Assembly (NCBI GenBank): GCA_022575985.1 | Contig: JAKSXM010000007.1 | Location: 35,838,501 to 35,902,500 of the forward strand | DNA: 64,000 nucleotides | DNA from: Anagrus nilaparvatae | Lineage: Eukaryota; Arthropoda; Insecta; Hymenoptera; Mymaridae | Reading direction: 5' to 3' | Part shown: one piece after another, positions 1-9,594 of the stretch | Position numbering within the stretch: position 1 is the first letter of the stretch | How the letters are laid out: each line of letters starts with the position of its first letter | Notes under the pieces: generated by a model | The model's input: only the letters and a program-made list of their open reading frames with translations | What the model was told of the DNA's origin: nothing | The model's database searches: none | Position numbers and translations under genes: made by a program

Positions 1-638
1 GGCCGTTGGGAGGTTCCCTCAAGCACCCGGAAGGTGATGTAATGATGGTCGCTACCATTGTAACCATCCATCACCGTCCATTCGCCAATTCTCCCAGACG
101 CACCTTCTGTTGCAAAGGTTATGTCTGGGATAGAGGCACCCCAACCTGCCCTCTCGTAGGTGGGCCGGTTTCCTCTATTCTGGACCACTAGTTTGCATCT
201 AGTGGCCATTTCCAGTACCTGCTGTCCCCTAGGATTGGTCGTCGGCATGCCCCATTCTAAGGCCCTAGCGTTAAAGTCTCCAGCAAGGATAACGCTTCCA
301 GTTACCGTCCGAACCGTGTTCTCGATGCTGGCCAGCTTTGTAGCCAGCACTTCCGAACTATCGTTTGGGGAGAGGTAGCAACTTATATAAGTTGTCTCCC
401 CGCACGTGACCCAAACGTGGCAATTGCCTTTCCCTTTTCTGGTCAAGGACGTTTGGGCTCTACCCCGCAGCCATATGGCGCAACAGCCAGTGTCATCGGT
501 TAGCCAGTACTTGTGGTTCATGTTGTATGATTGCTCGCTTAGTAAGAGGATACTTGAATCCTCTTCACGGGCAATCTGTTCCAACAAAGCACCAGCTTCC
601 CGGGCTTGATTCATGTTCCCTTGTAGAACATTGATCAT
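1..638 (-). CDS. R1-clade ORF2, apurinic-type endonuclease domain (partial)
   Basis: The frame opens at ATG 638 and stays open to the window edge. The product starts with the 'VLQGNMN' motif of LINE APE-like endonucleases. It continues with 'LSEQS', 'GDFNARALEWG' (catalytic D and N), 'PDITFA' and 'SDHHYITF'. This nuclease nicks target DNA to prime reverse transcription. The RT domain must lie outside the window. The start is chosen from the ATGA overlap with ORF1, the arrangement also present at 2066 in the neighbouring element. Confidence 0.85.
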   Translation of the reverse strand, partial: MINVLQGNMNQAREAGALLEQIAREEDSSILLLSEQSYNMNHKYWLTDDTGCCAIWLRGRAQTSLTRKGKGNCHVWVTCGETTYISCYLSPNDSSEVLATKLASIENTVRTVTGSVILAGDFNARALEWGMPTTNPRGQQVLEMATRCKLVVQNRGNRPTYERAGWGASIPDITFATEGASGRIGEWTVMDGYNGSDHHYITFRVLEGTSQR

Positions 639-991
639 TTCCGATGACACTTATTCCTTGCCGCAGCCAGAGCCTCCCGGTAGCTGGGGCAGTTTCCTTC
701 TCCGGCATAGTGCTCCTTAGAGCACTTGTCGTCCCTATTCTTGCAGAGGAAACACTCGGGCGTTTCCTTCTGGCATTCGCTTCTTTTATGGCCGTCAACG
801 CCACATTTGAGGCACGCTTTTCTTCGGTCTGGGCCTTTGCAGACATACTGGTTATGTCCATAGCCCAGACATCTAAAACAGTGCCTTACATTCGCTCGAA
901 GGCGCACTCTGTTAGAAGCCCAGCCAATTTGGATTCTTCCCTTCTTGGCCAGGCGTAGAGCATCTACCTCGAGCAGCTCTACCACTGCCAT
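635..991 (-). CDS. R1-clade ORF1 (gag-like) C-terminal part with CCHC knuckles
   Basis: This is the C-terminal 118 residues of an ORF1 nucleic-acid-binding protein. Three consecutive zinc knuckles are visible: one starting C-x2-C-x4-H-x4-C ('CFRCLGYGH'), a second 'CLKCGVDGH' and a third 'CFLCKN'. This spacing is typical of R1/TRAS-type gag, which packages LINE RNA. The stop codon TGA (637-635) overlaps the ORF2 start ATG (638-636) as ATGA. The N-terminus is lost at the microsatellite. The ATG at 991 is only the first available, not the native start. Confidence 0.85.
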   Translation of the reverse strand: MAVVELLEVDALRLAKKGRIQIGWASNRVRLRANVRHCFRCLGYGHNQYVCKGPDRRKACLKCGVDGHKRSECQKETPECFLCKNRDDKCSKEHYAGEGNCPSYREALAAARNKCHRK

Positions 992-1006
992 TTGGCTCGT
1001 AGTGCC

Positions 1007-1007
<1 letters not shown>

Positions 1008-1072
<65 letters not shown>
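1008..1072. repeat. (ATT)n microsatellite
   Basis: About 21 ATT units separate two divergently oriented R1-clade elements. A second (ATT)n tract lies at 5521-5567 beyond the other end of the plus-strand element. The long Ile, Asn and Leu runs it would encode are artefacts. Confidence 0.95.
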
Positions 1073-1084
1073 GCTGCATCCGTG

Positions 1085-2069
1085 GCAAAACCACTCTCAG
1101 CTGCCAGGCTTAACAAGCCGCCAACGTATCCTGGACTTACTGTTTCATTGGTAAGAATGACAAATGAAACAGTGACGGAATTGGAAGGAAATAGAGACAA
1201 GACGCCGGAACCTACTGAGACTCCTCTTGGGGACAATGAGGAATTCCAAGATTACACTGGCCGAAGGAACAGGAGAAAGAAAAGGAAAAAGGCAGAGAGA
1301 GAAAAAGACGAGGAAAGAAAAAAAGAAAAGAAGAAAGGGAACGCCAAGGGGAAAGCGAAGCTTCCTAGAGCTAGAGACAAGGCAGTCGCAATTAAGCTAC
1401 CAGAAGGGAAAGCGTACGCGGATGTCTTGAAGCAGATCAAAGAAAGCGTTAGTGGAGAGGCTACTGCAGCTAACATCTGTTAAGTAAGAAAAACTCAAGC
1501 CGGTAACGTATTGATAGAGATGAAAGGAAAAACAGAAGGGCAAACAGCTCTTTTCGAGGCAGTCAAGGCAACAATGGGGGAGAACGTGAACGTCGCATGT
1601 TTGACGCCACGTCGGAACCTCCAGATTCGGGACATCGACTGCCTTACCACGAAAGAAGAAGTAGAGGCAGCCCTGAAAGCTGCCTTGAAGGAAACCGGAC
1701 CGATTCAGGTAAAGCTATCTCAGCCTAATATTCGGGAGCAGAGATTAGCGACAATAGAGATGGACGAAAAGGCTGCGTTTAAGCTGGTCAAAAAAGGTAG
1801 CATTAAGCTAGGCCTGGGGAACTGTAGAGTAAGACTGCAGTCTACCCCACTTAGATGCTTCAGATGCTTAGCCTACGGGCATATTGCAGGAAATTGCAAG
1901 GGGCCCGATAGAAGCAAACTTTGCTTTAAATGTGGACTGGAAAACCACAAGGCAGACGAATGCACAGGAAAGCTGCGATGCTTCCTCTGCAAAGCTGCTA
2001 AAATGAAGGGAAACGAACTTTCCGGGTTCCAGGAAGTGCGCTGAGTTCAAAAAAGCGATCACAAAATGA
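1085..2069 (+). pseudogene. R1-clade ORF1 (gag-like), nonsense and frameshift
   Basis: The frame starts after the microsatellite, with a likely start at ATG 1157 ('MTNETVTE'). It has a Lys/Glu-rich stretch (about 1255-1370), an in-frame TAA at 1481-1483, then resumes in the same frame with 'VRKTQAGNVL', a conserved R1 gag block. Zinc knuckles 'CFRCLAYGH' and 'CFKCGLENH' follow at 1856-1975. A one-base frameshift near 2000-2020 breaks the third knuckle. In the restored frame the natural stop TGA (2067-2069) overlaps the ORF2 ATG. Role in an active copy: binding element RNA. Confidence 0.85.
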
Positions 2070-5057
2070 TCAGGGTTGTCCAAGGAAATATGCACAGAAG
2101 CTGGATCGCAAACCAGCTCATGTATCAAACTCAGAGGGAGATCAAGGCTGACCTGTGGATCATCAGCGAGCAGTACCCAATGACTAATCCAAACCCAACC
2201 ACTTGGTTCGCGGATGAATTTGGAACCGCAGCTATTTGGGTTGCAAATCCTGGAAATGTTCCAGTCGAAGCATCAGGAAGGGGCAGGGGTTTTGCATGGA
2301 TTAAAAGCAAAGCCATAACGTACGTCAGCTGTTACCTAACTCCAACAGGACGTATACAGGACTACTATACGAAATTGGCAGACATAGAGGACTTCGCAAG
2401 AGAAGCGGGTGGCAACTTAATTGTTGCAGGAGACTTTAATGCCAAAGCTGTCGACTGGGGTATGCCCTATACTGACTCAAAAGGAGCAGCGACACTAGAA
2501 ATGGTGTCAAGGCTGGGTCTCGTTGTTCTAAACGTGGGTAACACCACAACCTTTAGAAGGCCCAGCTTTACTGAAACTATAATTGACGTCTCCTTCGCAT
2601 CCGAAGGCCTGAGTATGAGAGTCAATAACTGGCACGTCATGGAAGTCTTTACTGCGAGCGACCACCAGTACATCTCGTTCGAAATTCAGCATGAGAGACT
2701 GCCCCCTGGAGAGGCATATAGGCCAAAACCAAGAGGCTGGAACCTCAATAAGCTGAACAAAGAAAAATTTATACGAGTTTTAATGATGGGACAAAGGGCA
2801 ATTCTAATGAAACCCCGCAGAGTAGGATTTAAGGAAGACGCGGAGAATGTAGTATCCGAAGTAATGACGCTGCTCAAAAAAGCATGTGACGCTTCCATGC
2901 CTCGAAAAAGGTTTAATGGAAGGAACCCACCTGTATATTGGTGGAGCACAGAAATTGCAGAGTTACGTAGGCAAAGCCACATGACGCGAAGAAGAGCAAC
3001 TAGGGCCAAGTCTCGCGAAGAAGCAAGGGAACTGATGAGAGTTCATAAGGAAGTGAAGCGATCTTTGAGGCGGGCAATCAATGCCAGTAAGATCCGCTGC
3101 GAAAGGAATCTGTGCCTTGAAGTGGACAACGATCCCTGGGGATTGGGCTTCAAGATAGTCACGAAAAAGCTAAGGGGATTTGCTGCTACCTCACTAATGG
3201 ACGAAGAGGAAGCAAGGACAGTAGTTGATGCTCTGTTTCCGATGCACCCGACGAGAATAGACCAAGAGGAGGACATTAGGGTAACCGAAATCCCGGACTT
3301 CACGCAAGAAGAGCTGTTCGCTGCCGTAGACTCTCTCAGAAATAAGAAAGCCCCCGGCCCAGACGGCATACCAGCCGAAATTATAAGAATCGCTGCGCAC
3401 GAGTGTCCGTCATTGATGTTAATGATGTACAACTCGTGCCTACGAGCTGGAGTTTTCAGTAGGCGATGGAAAAAGGCACTGTTGGTCCTTATCAGTAAAG
3501 GAAAGGGAGATCCCACACTCCCGTCCTACTGGCGACCACTAGGACTGCTGGATACAGCTGGAAAGGGCTTCGAAAAAATGCTACAACCGCGTATCTTAAA
3601 CGCAGTAGAAGCAGCAGGGGATTTATCTCCTCGGCAATACGGATTTAGACGGGGGAGGTCCACGATCGGGGCTGTGAAGGAGGTCGTTGACGCGATAACT
3701 AGGGCCCAAACGGGTAATCATTACTCACGTAAAATTACTCTTTTGGTCACCCTGGACGTCAAGAACGCATTCAATTCTGCAAAGTGGACAAAGTTCCTTC
3801 AAGGACTAAATGACTTTGCAGTACCAAATTATTTGATGCGGGTAATGAAGAGTTACCTAAGTGACAGAGTACTATTGTACGAGACTCTTCAAGGGAAGAG
3901 AAGTAGGAAAGTGACAGCTGGTGCAGCTCAGGGCTCCATATTGGGACCTGACCTATGGAACATCTCTTATGATGGTATCCTGAGGATGGAGTTAGCGGAT
4001 GGCTGCTTTATGATAGGCTATGCGGATGATATTGCCCTTGTGATCATAGCAAGGAACTTGCAACAAGCACAGGATAGCTTGAGCGTCTGCATGTTAAAGA
4101 CAAACGCATGGATGGAAGAGCACGGATTAAGTCTGGCAGTCGCTAAGACCGAGATCGTGATGTTCACGGGGAAGCAAATCAATACCGTTATTCCAATACG
4201 GGTTGACGAGGATACCATTATAGAGACGAAAAGGTTCGCCAAATATCTTGGAATAGTTTTGGATACGAAGCGGACCTATTTCGAACATATTTCTCAAAGG
4301 GTCAAGAAGGCAGGTACCACGACGCTAGCCCTGAGCAGGCTGATGTCGAACATGAATGGACCAAAGTCCAGCAGGAGAAAGCTGCTAATGTCCGTAACTC
4401 ACTCCATCCTATTGTACGGAGCGGAGATTTGGAGTGAGGCACTGGATAAGGATATATATTCGAAAGGTATGATAAGAGTGCAGAGGCAGGGTGCTCTGAG
4501 GGTTTCTTGCGCATACAGGACTGTCTCGGAAGCGGCAGTTCTTGTCATCGCAGGAATTATTCCTATTCAGCTACTTGCCAAAGAGCGTAAACTTATTTAT
4601 GATAGAAAAAATGAAGGCGACGTCGACCGTATCAGAGCGGAAGTTAGGAGGGATGTGATGCTGGCAGACGCTCTGGAGGGATGGCACAGACAGCGCATGG
4701 ACCAGGCGCCTCATAAAAGAGGTCGCGCCCTGGACTCAGAGAGGGCACGGAGAGGTAAACTACTTCTTGACACAGTTCCTCAGTGGCCATGGGCTTTTCC
4801 AATCTTATCTCTTTAGGATGGGAAAGGTCGTGAGCCCTGAATGTGTAATCTGTCCCGACAAACGAGATGACGCGCGTCACACGTTTTTCGAGTGTGACCG
4901 CTGGATAACTAAAAGGAGAGCGCTGGAAGCAGAGGTTGAAGAAGTCACACCCGATAACATAGTCGGAAAAATGCTCCAGAACGAGGAATCATGGAGCGTC
5001 GTGGCAAGGTACGTGGAGGAGATTTTGCGTACAAAAAAGTTATTGACGACACCCTAA
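2066..5057 (+). pseudogene. R1-clade ORF2: endonuclease + reverse transcriptase, C-terminal frameshift
   Basis: The first 916 codons are open. The APE endonuclease comes first ('VVQGNMH', 'ISEQYP', 'GDFNAKAVDWG', 'SDHQYISF'; about residues 1-215), then reverse transcriptase ('NKKAPGPDGIP', 'AGAAQGSILGPDLW', catalytic 'YADDIAL' near residue 655). A frameshift near 4757-4768 moves the C-terminus into another frame (to 5057). That part holds 'SGHGLFQSYL' and the R1-type C-C-H-C finger ('CVICPD', H, 'FFEC'). The protein would nick a target and copy RNA there. The single shift makes this copy non-functional unless it is a sequence error. Confidence 0.9.
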
Positions 5058-5139
5058 CTAGGAGCCGCGTGTAGGAGCAGTCAAATTAGACGGTTCTTGC
5101 ACGCGGCACCAATGGGGGGATAATGGAGGACGTACAAGG

Positions 5140-5195
5140 ATATTTATTTATTTATTTATTTATTTATTTATATATATATTTATTTATTAATAAAG
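5140..5195. repeat. (TTTA/TATT)n low-complexity tract at LINE 3' end
   Basis: Tandem TATT units, then alternating TA and more TTTA, end the GC-rich LINE 3' UTR. Some R1-clade elements carry simple repeats in place of poly(A). Confidence 0.7.
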
Positions 5196-5221
5196 TTACT
5201 TATTTATCTAGTTGACGACAC

Positions 5222-5484
5222 GGTGAAATAACAAGAAGGAGAAAGAAAGGATTAATGGATGGAAGGATCTTCAACCAAAGAAGATACATGGCCTTAAGTC
5301 AACCCGATGTAATGTGATAAACGGTTCCGGGCTGACTTGTATAAGGTATGATGAGGGGTGAGTTTAGTCGGTAAACATGGGGCAATGCATTCTTTGTAGA
5401 GTGCCTTGCCATCATGGAGTCCGACACTGTTCAGAACACCGGGTTCTGTTCGTGCGTAACGCATTCTCACCTCTCTGCCACTGT

Positions 5485-5521
<37 letters not shown>
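5222..5521 (+). mobile_element. Retroposon tail with poly(A), shared with SINE at 53415
   Basis: A 260 bp GC-moderate segment ends in about 35 A residues (5487-5521). Its blocks 'ATGGCCTTAAGTCAACC', 'GATGTAATGTG' and 'GGTGAGTTTAGTCGGT' recur in the same order on the minus strand at 53432-53600, there as the tail of a SINE with a tRNA-like head. It is either the 3' end of the LINE partner or a truncated SINE inserted next to the R1-like element. Confidence 0.7.

Positions 5522-5567
<46 letters not shown>
5521..5567. repeat. (ATT)n microsatellite
   Basis: About 15 ATT units follow the poly(A) run directly. On the minus strand they would encode poly-Asn in frame with the hAT relic to the right. 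Confidence 0.95.
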
Positions 5568-5568
<1 letters not shown>

Positions 5569-6794
5569 TAATTGTCCTTCCGCGATATTTTCGTCATCAT
5601 CTATATCGCTTATATAATCAAGATCTTGATTAAAATGCTCGCCATTATCAGCACCATTTTCATTATTAACATCCTGCTGTAAATCTAAATTAGGCCTCTG
5701 CGCGCGAGGTTCCCGCCTACGAGCTTCCTCAGCTAAATTATCTACATACTTTTGAGAAAAGTAATCATGAATTGATTGTCGGTTTTCTAGAACTCTACTT
5801 ATAACTTTATGCAATTCTAACCACCGCGTTCCACACAATTTTAAAATCTCTTTTTGTGGAATATTACAATCACTTTGGCAATTTTTAAACTCTTCCCTTC
5901 TCTTAGAGCTTCCATTTATATATGAATTACAAAATCTAATTAACTCAATAATATCTTTTTTACCTGCAAAAGTTTCCTTACAGGCCAAATTAGCAGTATG
6001 ACAAATACATGGTAATAGTATAATATTAGGCACTCTAGTTTCTAATTCTTTAAAGAATGAAGAGTGCCCCCCCCCCCTCCCCCCATAACAGAGGCATTAT
6101 CACACGAAACTGCACAAATATTTTCTAAAGGTATTTGCAATGAATCATAAAATGCTTTAAATTTAGCAAATATTCCAGGTCCGGTTAAGCGTAGAGCATC
6201 TAATTTCACCATACCGAGAAATTGAACCACCGACTGACCAGATTCTGGACATCTAAATTGCGTACTAACGGAAAGTTGTTTATCGTGATTACGGTCCGTC
6301 GATTCATCAATCAGGATAACGTGAGGTTTAGCGCGTAAGATTAAAGCAAGTCTGTCGATTTCAACTTCAGCCAAAACGTTTTTAGTCAAATCTGTAGCCT
6401 TAGTTCGTCCAAGTCTAAGTTGTTGTGTAACTTCTTTCTTAACGTTATCAGTCTTTAAAAGTGAAACTAAATAAGGAGCAATTTCAAGTGGCACGCCCCT
6501 TTCTGCTATAAAAACGCACAAGACCATTTCTAATTGTTTGATAAGGTAAGGTATGTCAACTTCTGGTCTTGCACATGGTTCTAAATCATTGTGCAAAGAT
6601 TCGCCATGATTTTTTAAGGTATTAAGGTAATTAGATAAAGAATAATTACATACTTTACACCAAGCATGCAGATTTGGAAATTCACCGCGAAAATCAAGCC
6701 ACGCCGAACAGCTTTCCTCGCGGAACCACTCAAAACAAAAATTTCTATCAGGTATGACGCCAATCAATTGATCCGGATCATAAACTCGCGGCAT
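5569..6794 (-). pseudogene. hAT-like transposase with N-terminal zinc finger, frameshift in G-run
   Basis: The minus frame starts at ATG 6794. The N-terminal part has a BED-like finger C-x2-C...H-x4-H ('WCKVCNYS' to 'NHGESLH'). Then come 'ILIDESTD' (first acidic residue) and 'VSCDNASVM', followed by a run of about 17 G/C bases (6066-6085). The frame breaks there and resumes as 'LPCICHTANLACKE', 'CGTRWLELH' and an acidic tail, ending at the (ATT)n tract. The order matches hAT transposases. The C-terminal dimerisation domain is absent. A simple length error in the G-run could explain the frameshift. Confidence 0.75.
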
Positions 6795-6951
6795 TTTAAA
6801 ATTAAAAGGATTTTAAAAAATAAACTTAAAAAAAAATGGAGCAAAAGGTTTTAAAATTATAAAAACGAAAAAAGTATAAAATACAAAATATTTACAAAGA
6901 TGAATTTTATTTTTATTTTTTTTTTAATGAAAAAAAGGTAAAAAAAATTTT

Positions 6952-8000
6952 AAATTAAAAAATGGATTGTATTGATCAATATAAGAACAAATTTTTCAAA
7001 AATAAATAAAATGTTTTTTTATTTGTCTGGACGTTTCGATAGTTTAATTACTATCCTTTTCTACAGTATCTAAAAATATAAATATTAACAATTAATTAAT
7101 TAACAAAAATTATAATATATAAATCATTCTAATTTACAAACATACCAATAAAAATTGTTTTACATTATTTTAAAAAAATTTATTTGCGTCTATTTTTAGT
7201 ATTACTTTAAAATTTTTAAAGTTTGTCATGTTTTTCATATTACATAAGACACCTAACACATCAAAAGCCATCTTTATTACTAACAAATTTTCAAAAAATT
7301 TTTTAATAACAAGAGGGGATAACATGAAACTATATACAGTACTGAAAACTTTTTAACAAAAGATAACTTTGTTTAAAATACCAACCTAACAACTTATAAA
7401 TTTCTTTATCAAATCAATGGTATTTATGTAGATATATTTTAAATTTTTTAAATCTTCCATTCTGTTCAATGTGTTCTCATAAAACTTTATGTATAACATT
7501 TCAGAAAACAATCTTTTTTTAGCATTACATTCCCTATCAATAATTTTTACAGCTTTAAAATTCATTTGAGTACACATATTACTATGATCTTTTAGATGAA
7601 CACACAATGCCGATTTATCATCACCATTCAGTACATCATTTATATGTTCAGTTATCCTAGCTCTTAATTTTCTTGAACTTTGGCCTATATATGTTTTATC
7701 ACAGTGTTTACAATCAATTTTGTATACTATATTTGATACATCAAATTTATCACACTTATCCTTACCTAAAGTTATAATATCAGTAAACTTATTATTTAAA
7801 CTATTTATAACTAAAATATCATTACTTTTATACAAGTTTACCAGATCACTATTAATATTATAATTAAATGGAATTACAATTTTTGGTTTACTTTCTAACT
7901 CAGTAATTTTGTTATTTTTAAGCTCAGGTTTATTATTAAAAATATAATTCAATCTTCTTTTTATGTTTCTGTCTATAAATTTACTAGGGTAGTTATTATT
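6952..8000 (-). repeat. Inverted 5' pseudo-LTR of Penelope-like element 1
   Basis: Reverse complement of 14458-15507. It holds the C-terminal coding part (7386-7998) and the 3' UTR, including the motif at 7030-7070 with a 6 bp stem and 'GAAACGTC' that matches the terminal stem-loop of the other arm. The boundary with unique 5' sequence is at about 8000. Confidence 0.85.
7386..7998 (-). pseudogene. GIY-YIG C-terminal fragment in the inverted arm
   Basis: A partial frame identical to the last about 200 residues of the frame ending at 15073. It shows 'NIVYKIDCKHCDKTYIGQSS', then 'KLRARITEHI', the GIY-YIG nuclease core with its CxxC-type insertion. It starts mid-domain at the inversion point, so it is a by-product of element structure rather than an independent gene. 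Confidence 0.85.
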
Positions 8001-8030
8001 AGTTATTATTAAGAAAATAAGCTTAAAAAT

Positions 8031-8559
8031 ATGAAACATACCAAACGGAAAAAGTTAAATTCATTAAGGCTTGAAAATAATAACAAAAATTTTTTTGAGG
8101 ATGTAAATTGTAATAGTAATACAAACAATAATTTTTTTGAAAATTTGATGGTTGATGATAATAATAATTCAAATGTTGATGATAATCTCATTGTTCCCAA
8201 TAGAGAAAATTGGTTCATAAATTTAACAGATAAGCAAATACCAAAAGATGTTGTAGATATTGTATCTTTAGGAGCTAAATTTAATTTTAAAGTTACTCCT
8301 GATCAAAAAGATTATTTTGAATTACTAAAAGCGATTGAGAATCCTTATTATAAAAATATAAATGATACAAAAATTAAAAGAAAAGCCTTATGTATTATTA
8401 ATAAACAAATTCATAATAAATCACACATTAAAATAAATGACAGAATTTTACAAAATAAAATTTTTATTACAAAAAAATTTATGAAACAGAATAAAGATAT
8501 TTTGTTTATGAATGCAGATAAAGGCAATTTCACTATTGCTATTGGTAATGATAACACAG
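8031..8559 (+). pseudogene. Penelope-like polyprotein, N-terminal part
   Basis: This is the first about 176 residues of the Penelope protein: an Asn-rich start, then 'WFINLTDKQIPKDVVDIVSLG' and 'NADKGNFTIAI', the N-terminal block before the RT fingers. The same two blocks recur in Penelope-like element 3 (53860-54000). The frame is cut at 8559 by a DNA transposon and continues at 13364. The two halves are one base out of register, so a small indel accompanied or followed the insertion. Confidence 0.85.
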
Positions 8560-8619
8560 CTGCACAAAAAAAAAAAAAAGTTCTGATCCTTTAACTTGAC
8601 CTACCTACAGGTAAGTTTT

Positions 8620-9475
8620 TCGATGTCCTTAAACCGAATCTGAAGTCAGAATTTAGCCTACACCCTCAGATTTTGCCCCAGCTACCCCCAGCCACCCTCT
8701 AAACCACCCAAAAAGCAAATATTTTACTATGTCCAAAAATTAAAAATAAAAGTACTTTAGTTACGTATTTTGGTGTCCTAAAACCGAATCTGAAGTCAGA
8801 ATTTAGCCTACACCCTCAGATTTTGCCCCAGCTACCCCAGCTATCCTCTAAACCGCCCCAAAAATCAAATATTTTACTATGTCCAAAAGTTATAAATAAA
8901 AGTACTTTAGTTACGTATTTTGATGTCCTAAAACCGAATCTGATGTCAGAGTTTAGCCTACACCCTCAGATTTTGCCCCAGCTACCCCCAGCTACCCCCA
9001 GCCACCCTCTAAACCACCCCAAAAAGCAAATATTTTACTATGTCCAAAAGTTAAAAAGAAAAGTACTTTGGTTACGTATTTTGATGTCCTAAAACCGAAT
9101 CTGAAGTCAGAATTCAGCCTACACCCTCAGATTTTGCCCCAGATACTCCCAGCCACCCTCTAAACCGCCCCAGAGGGCGAATATTTTACTTTGTGCAAAA
9201 GTTAAAAATAAAAGTACTTTAGTTACGTATTTTGATGTCCTAAAACCGAATCTGAAGTCAGAATTCAGCCTACACCCTCAGATTTTGCCCCAGATACTCC
9301 CAGCCACCCTCTAAACCGCCCCAAAAATCAAATATTTTACTATGTCCAAAAGTTAAAAATAAAAGTACCTTATTTACGTATTTTGATGTTCTAAAAACGA
9401 ATTTCAAGTCAGAATTTACCTATAACCCTTAGTTCTTGTCCCAGCTACCCTAGTTAACCTCTAAAACCTGCCAGG
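8620..9475. repeat. Subterminal tandem array, left (about 150 bp x 6)
   Basis: Units begin near 8634, 8782, 8932, 9092, 9244 and 9394 at 'CCGAATCTGA'. Each contains 'CACCCTCAGATTTTGCCCC', a C-rich part and 'TTTACTATGTCC'. The last unit is diverged. Arrays of this kind inside terminal repeats can be transposase-binding sites in large DNA transposons, but that role is inferred. Confidence 0.9.
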
Positions 9476-9594
9476 GAAAAGTTAATTAATCCCTTTAAAG
9501 TATTACAGCGATATCAGGATGATACTAAGAACTTTTGTTGGAAACAGTAAACACCTACGAGCATATATGATTACGTATGTTTCATTACTTGAAA

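Larger units (their letters stand above)
1..991 (-). mobile_element. R1-clade LINE fragment, 5'-truncated, runs off left edge
   Basis: The end of ORF1 (gag) and the start of ORF2 (endonuclease) of an R1-clade non-LTR retrotransposon lie on the minus strand. The gag frame is cut at the (ATT)n tract near 1008, and ORF2 continues past base 1. Both frames are open, so this copy is less decayed than its plus-strand neighbour. The two copies belong to different families: their endonuclease N-termini share the fold motifs but little sequence. Confidence 0.85.
1073..5215 (+). mobile_element. R1-clade LINE, near full length but mutated
   Basis: ORF1 (broken gag), ORF2 (endonuclease plus reverse transcriptase, frameshifted near the C-terminus) and a short 3' UTR are present in order. 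The UTR has a GC-rich segment (5060-5115) with a possible hairpin between 'CCGCGTG' and 'CACGCGG', then a (TTTA)n-like tract. The ORFs use far more G+C than the surrounding DNA. The 5' end abuts an (ATT)n tract. Not autonomous because of at least three disabling lesions. Confidence 0.85.

Noticed and set aside
945..1483. Poly-Ile or poly-Leu proteins
   Set aside because: Translations of the (ATT)n microsatellite; only the gag part after 1085 is meaningful.
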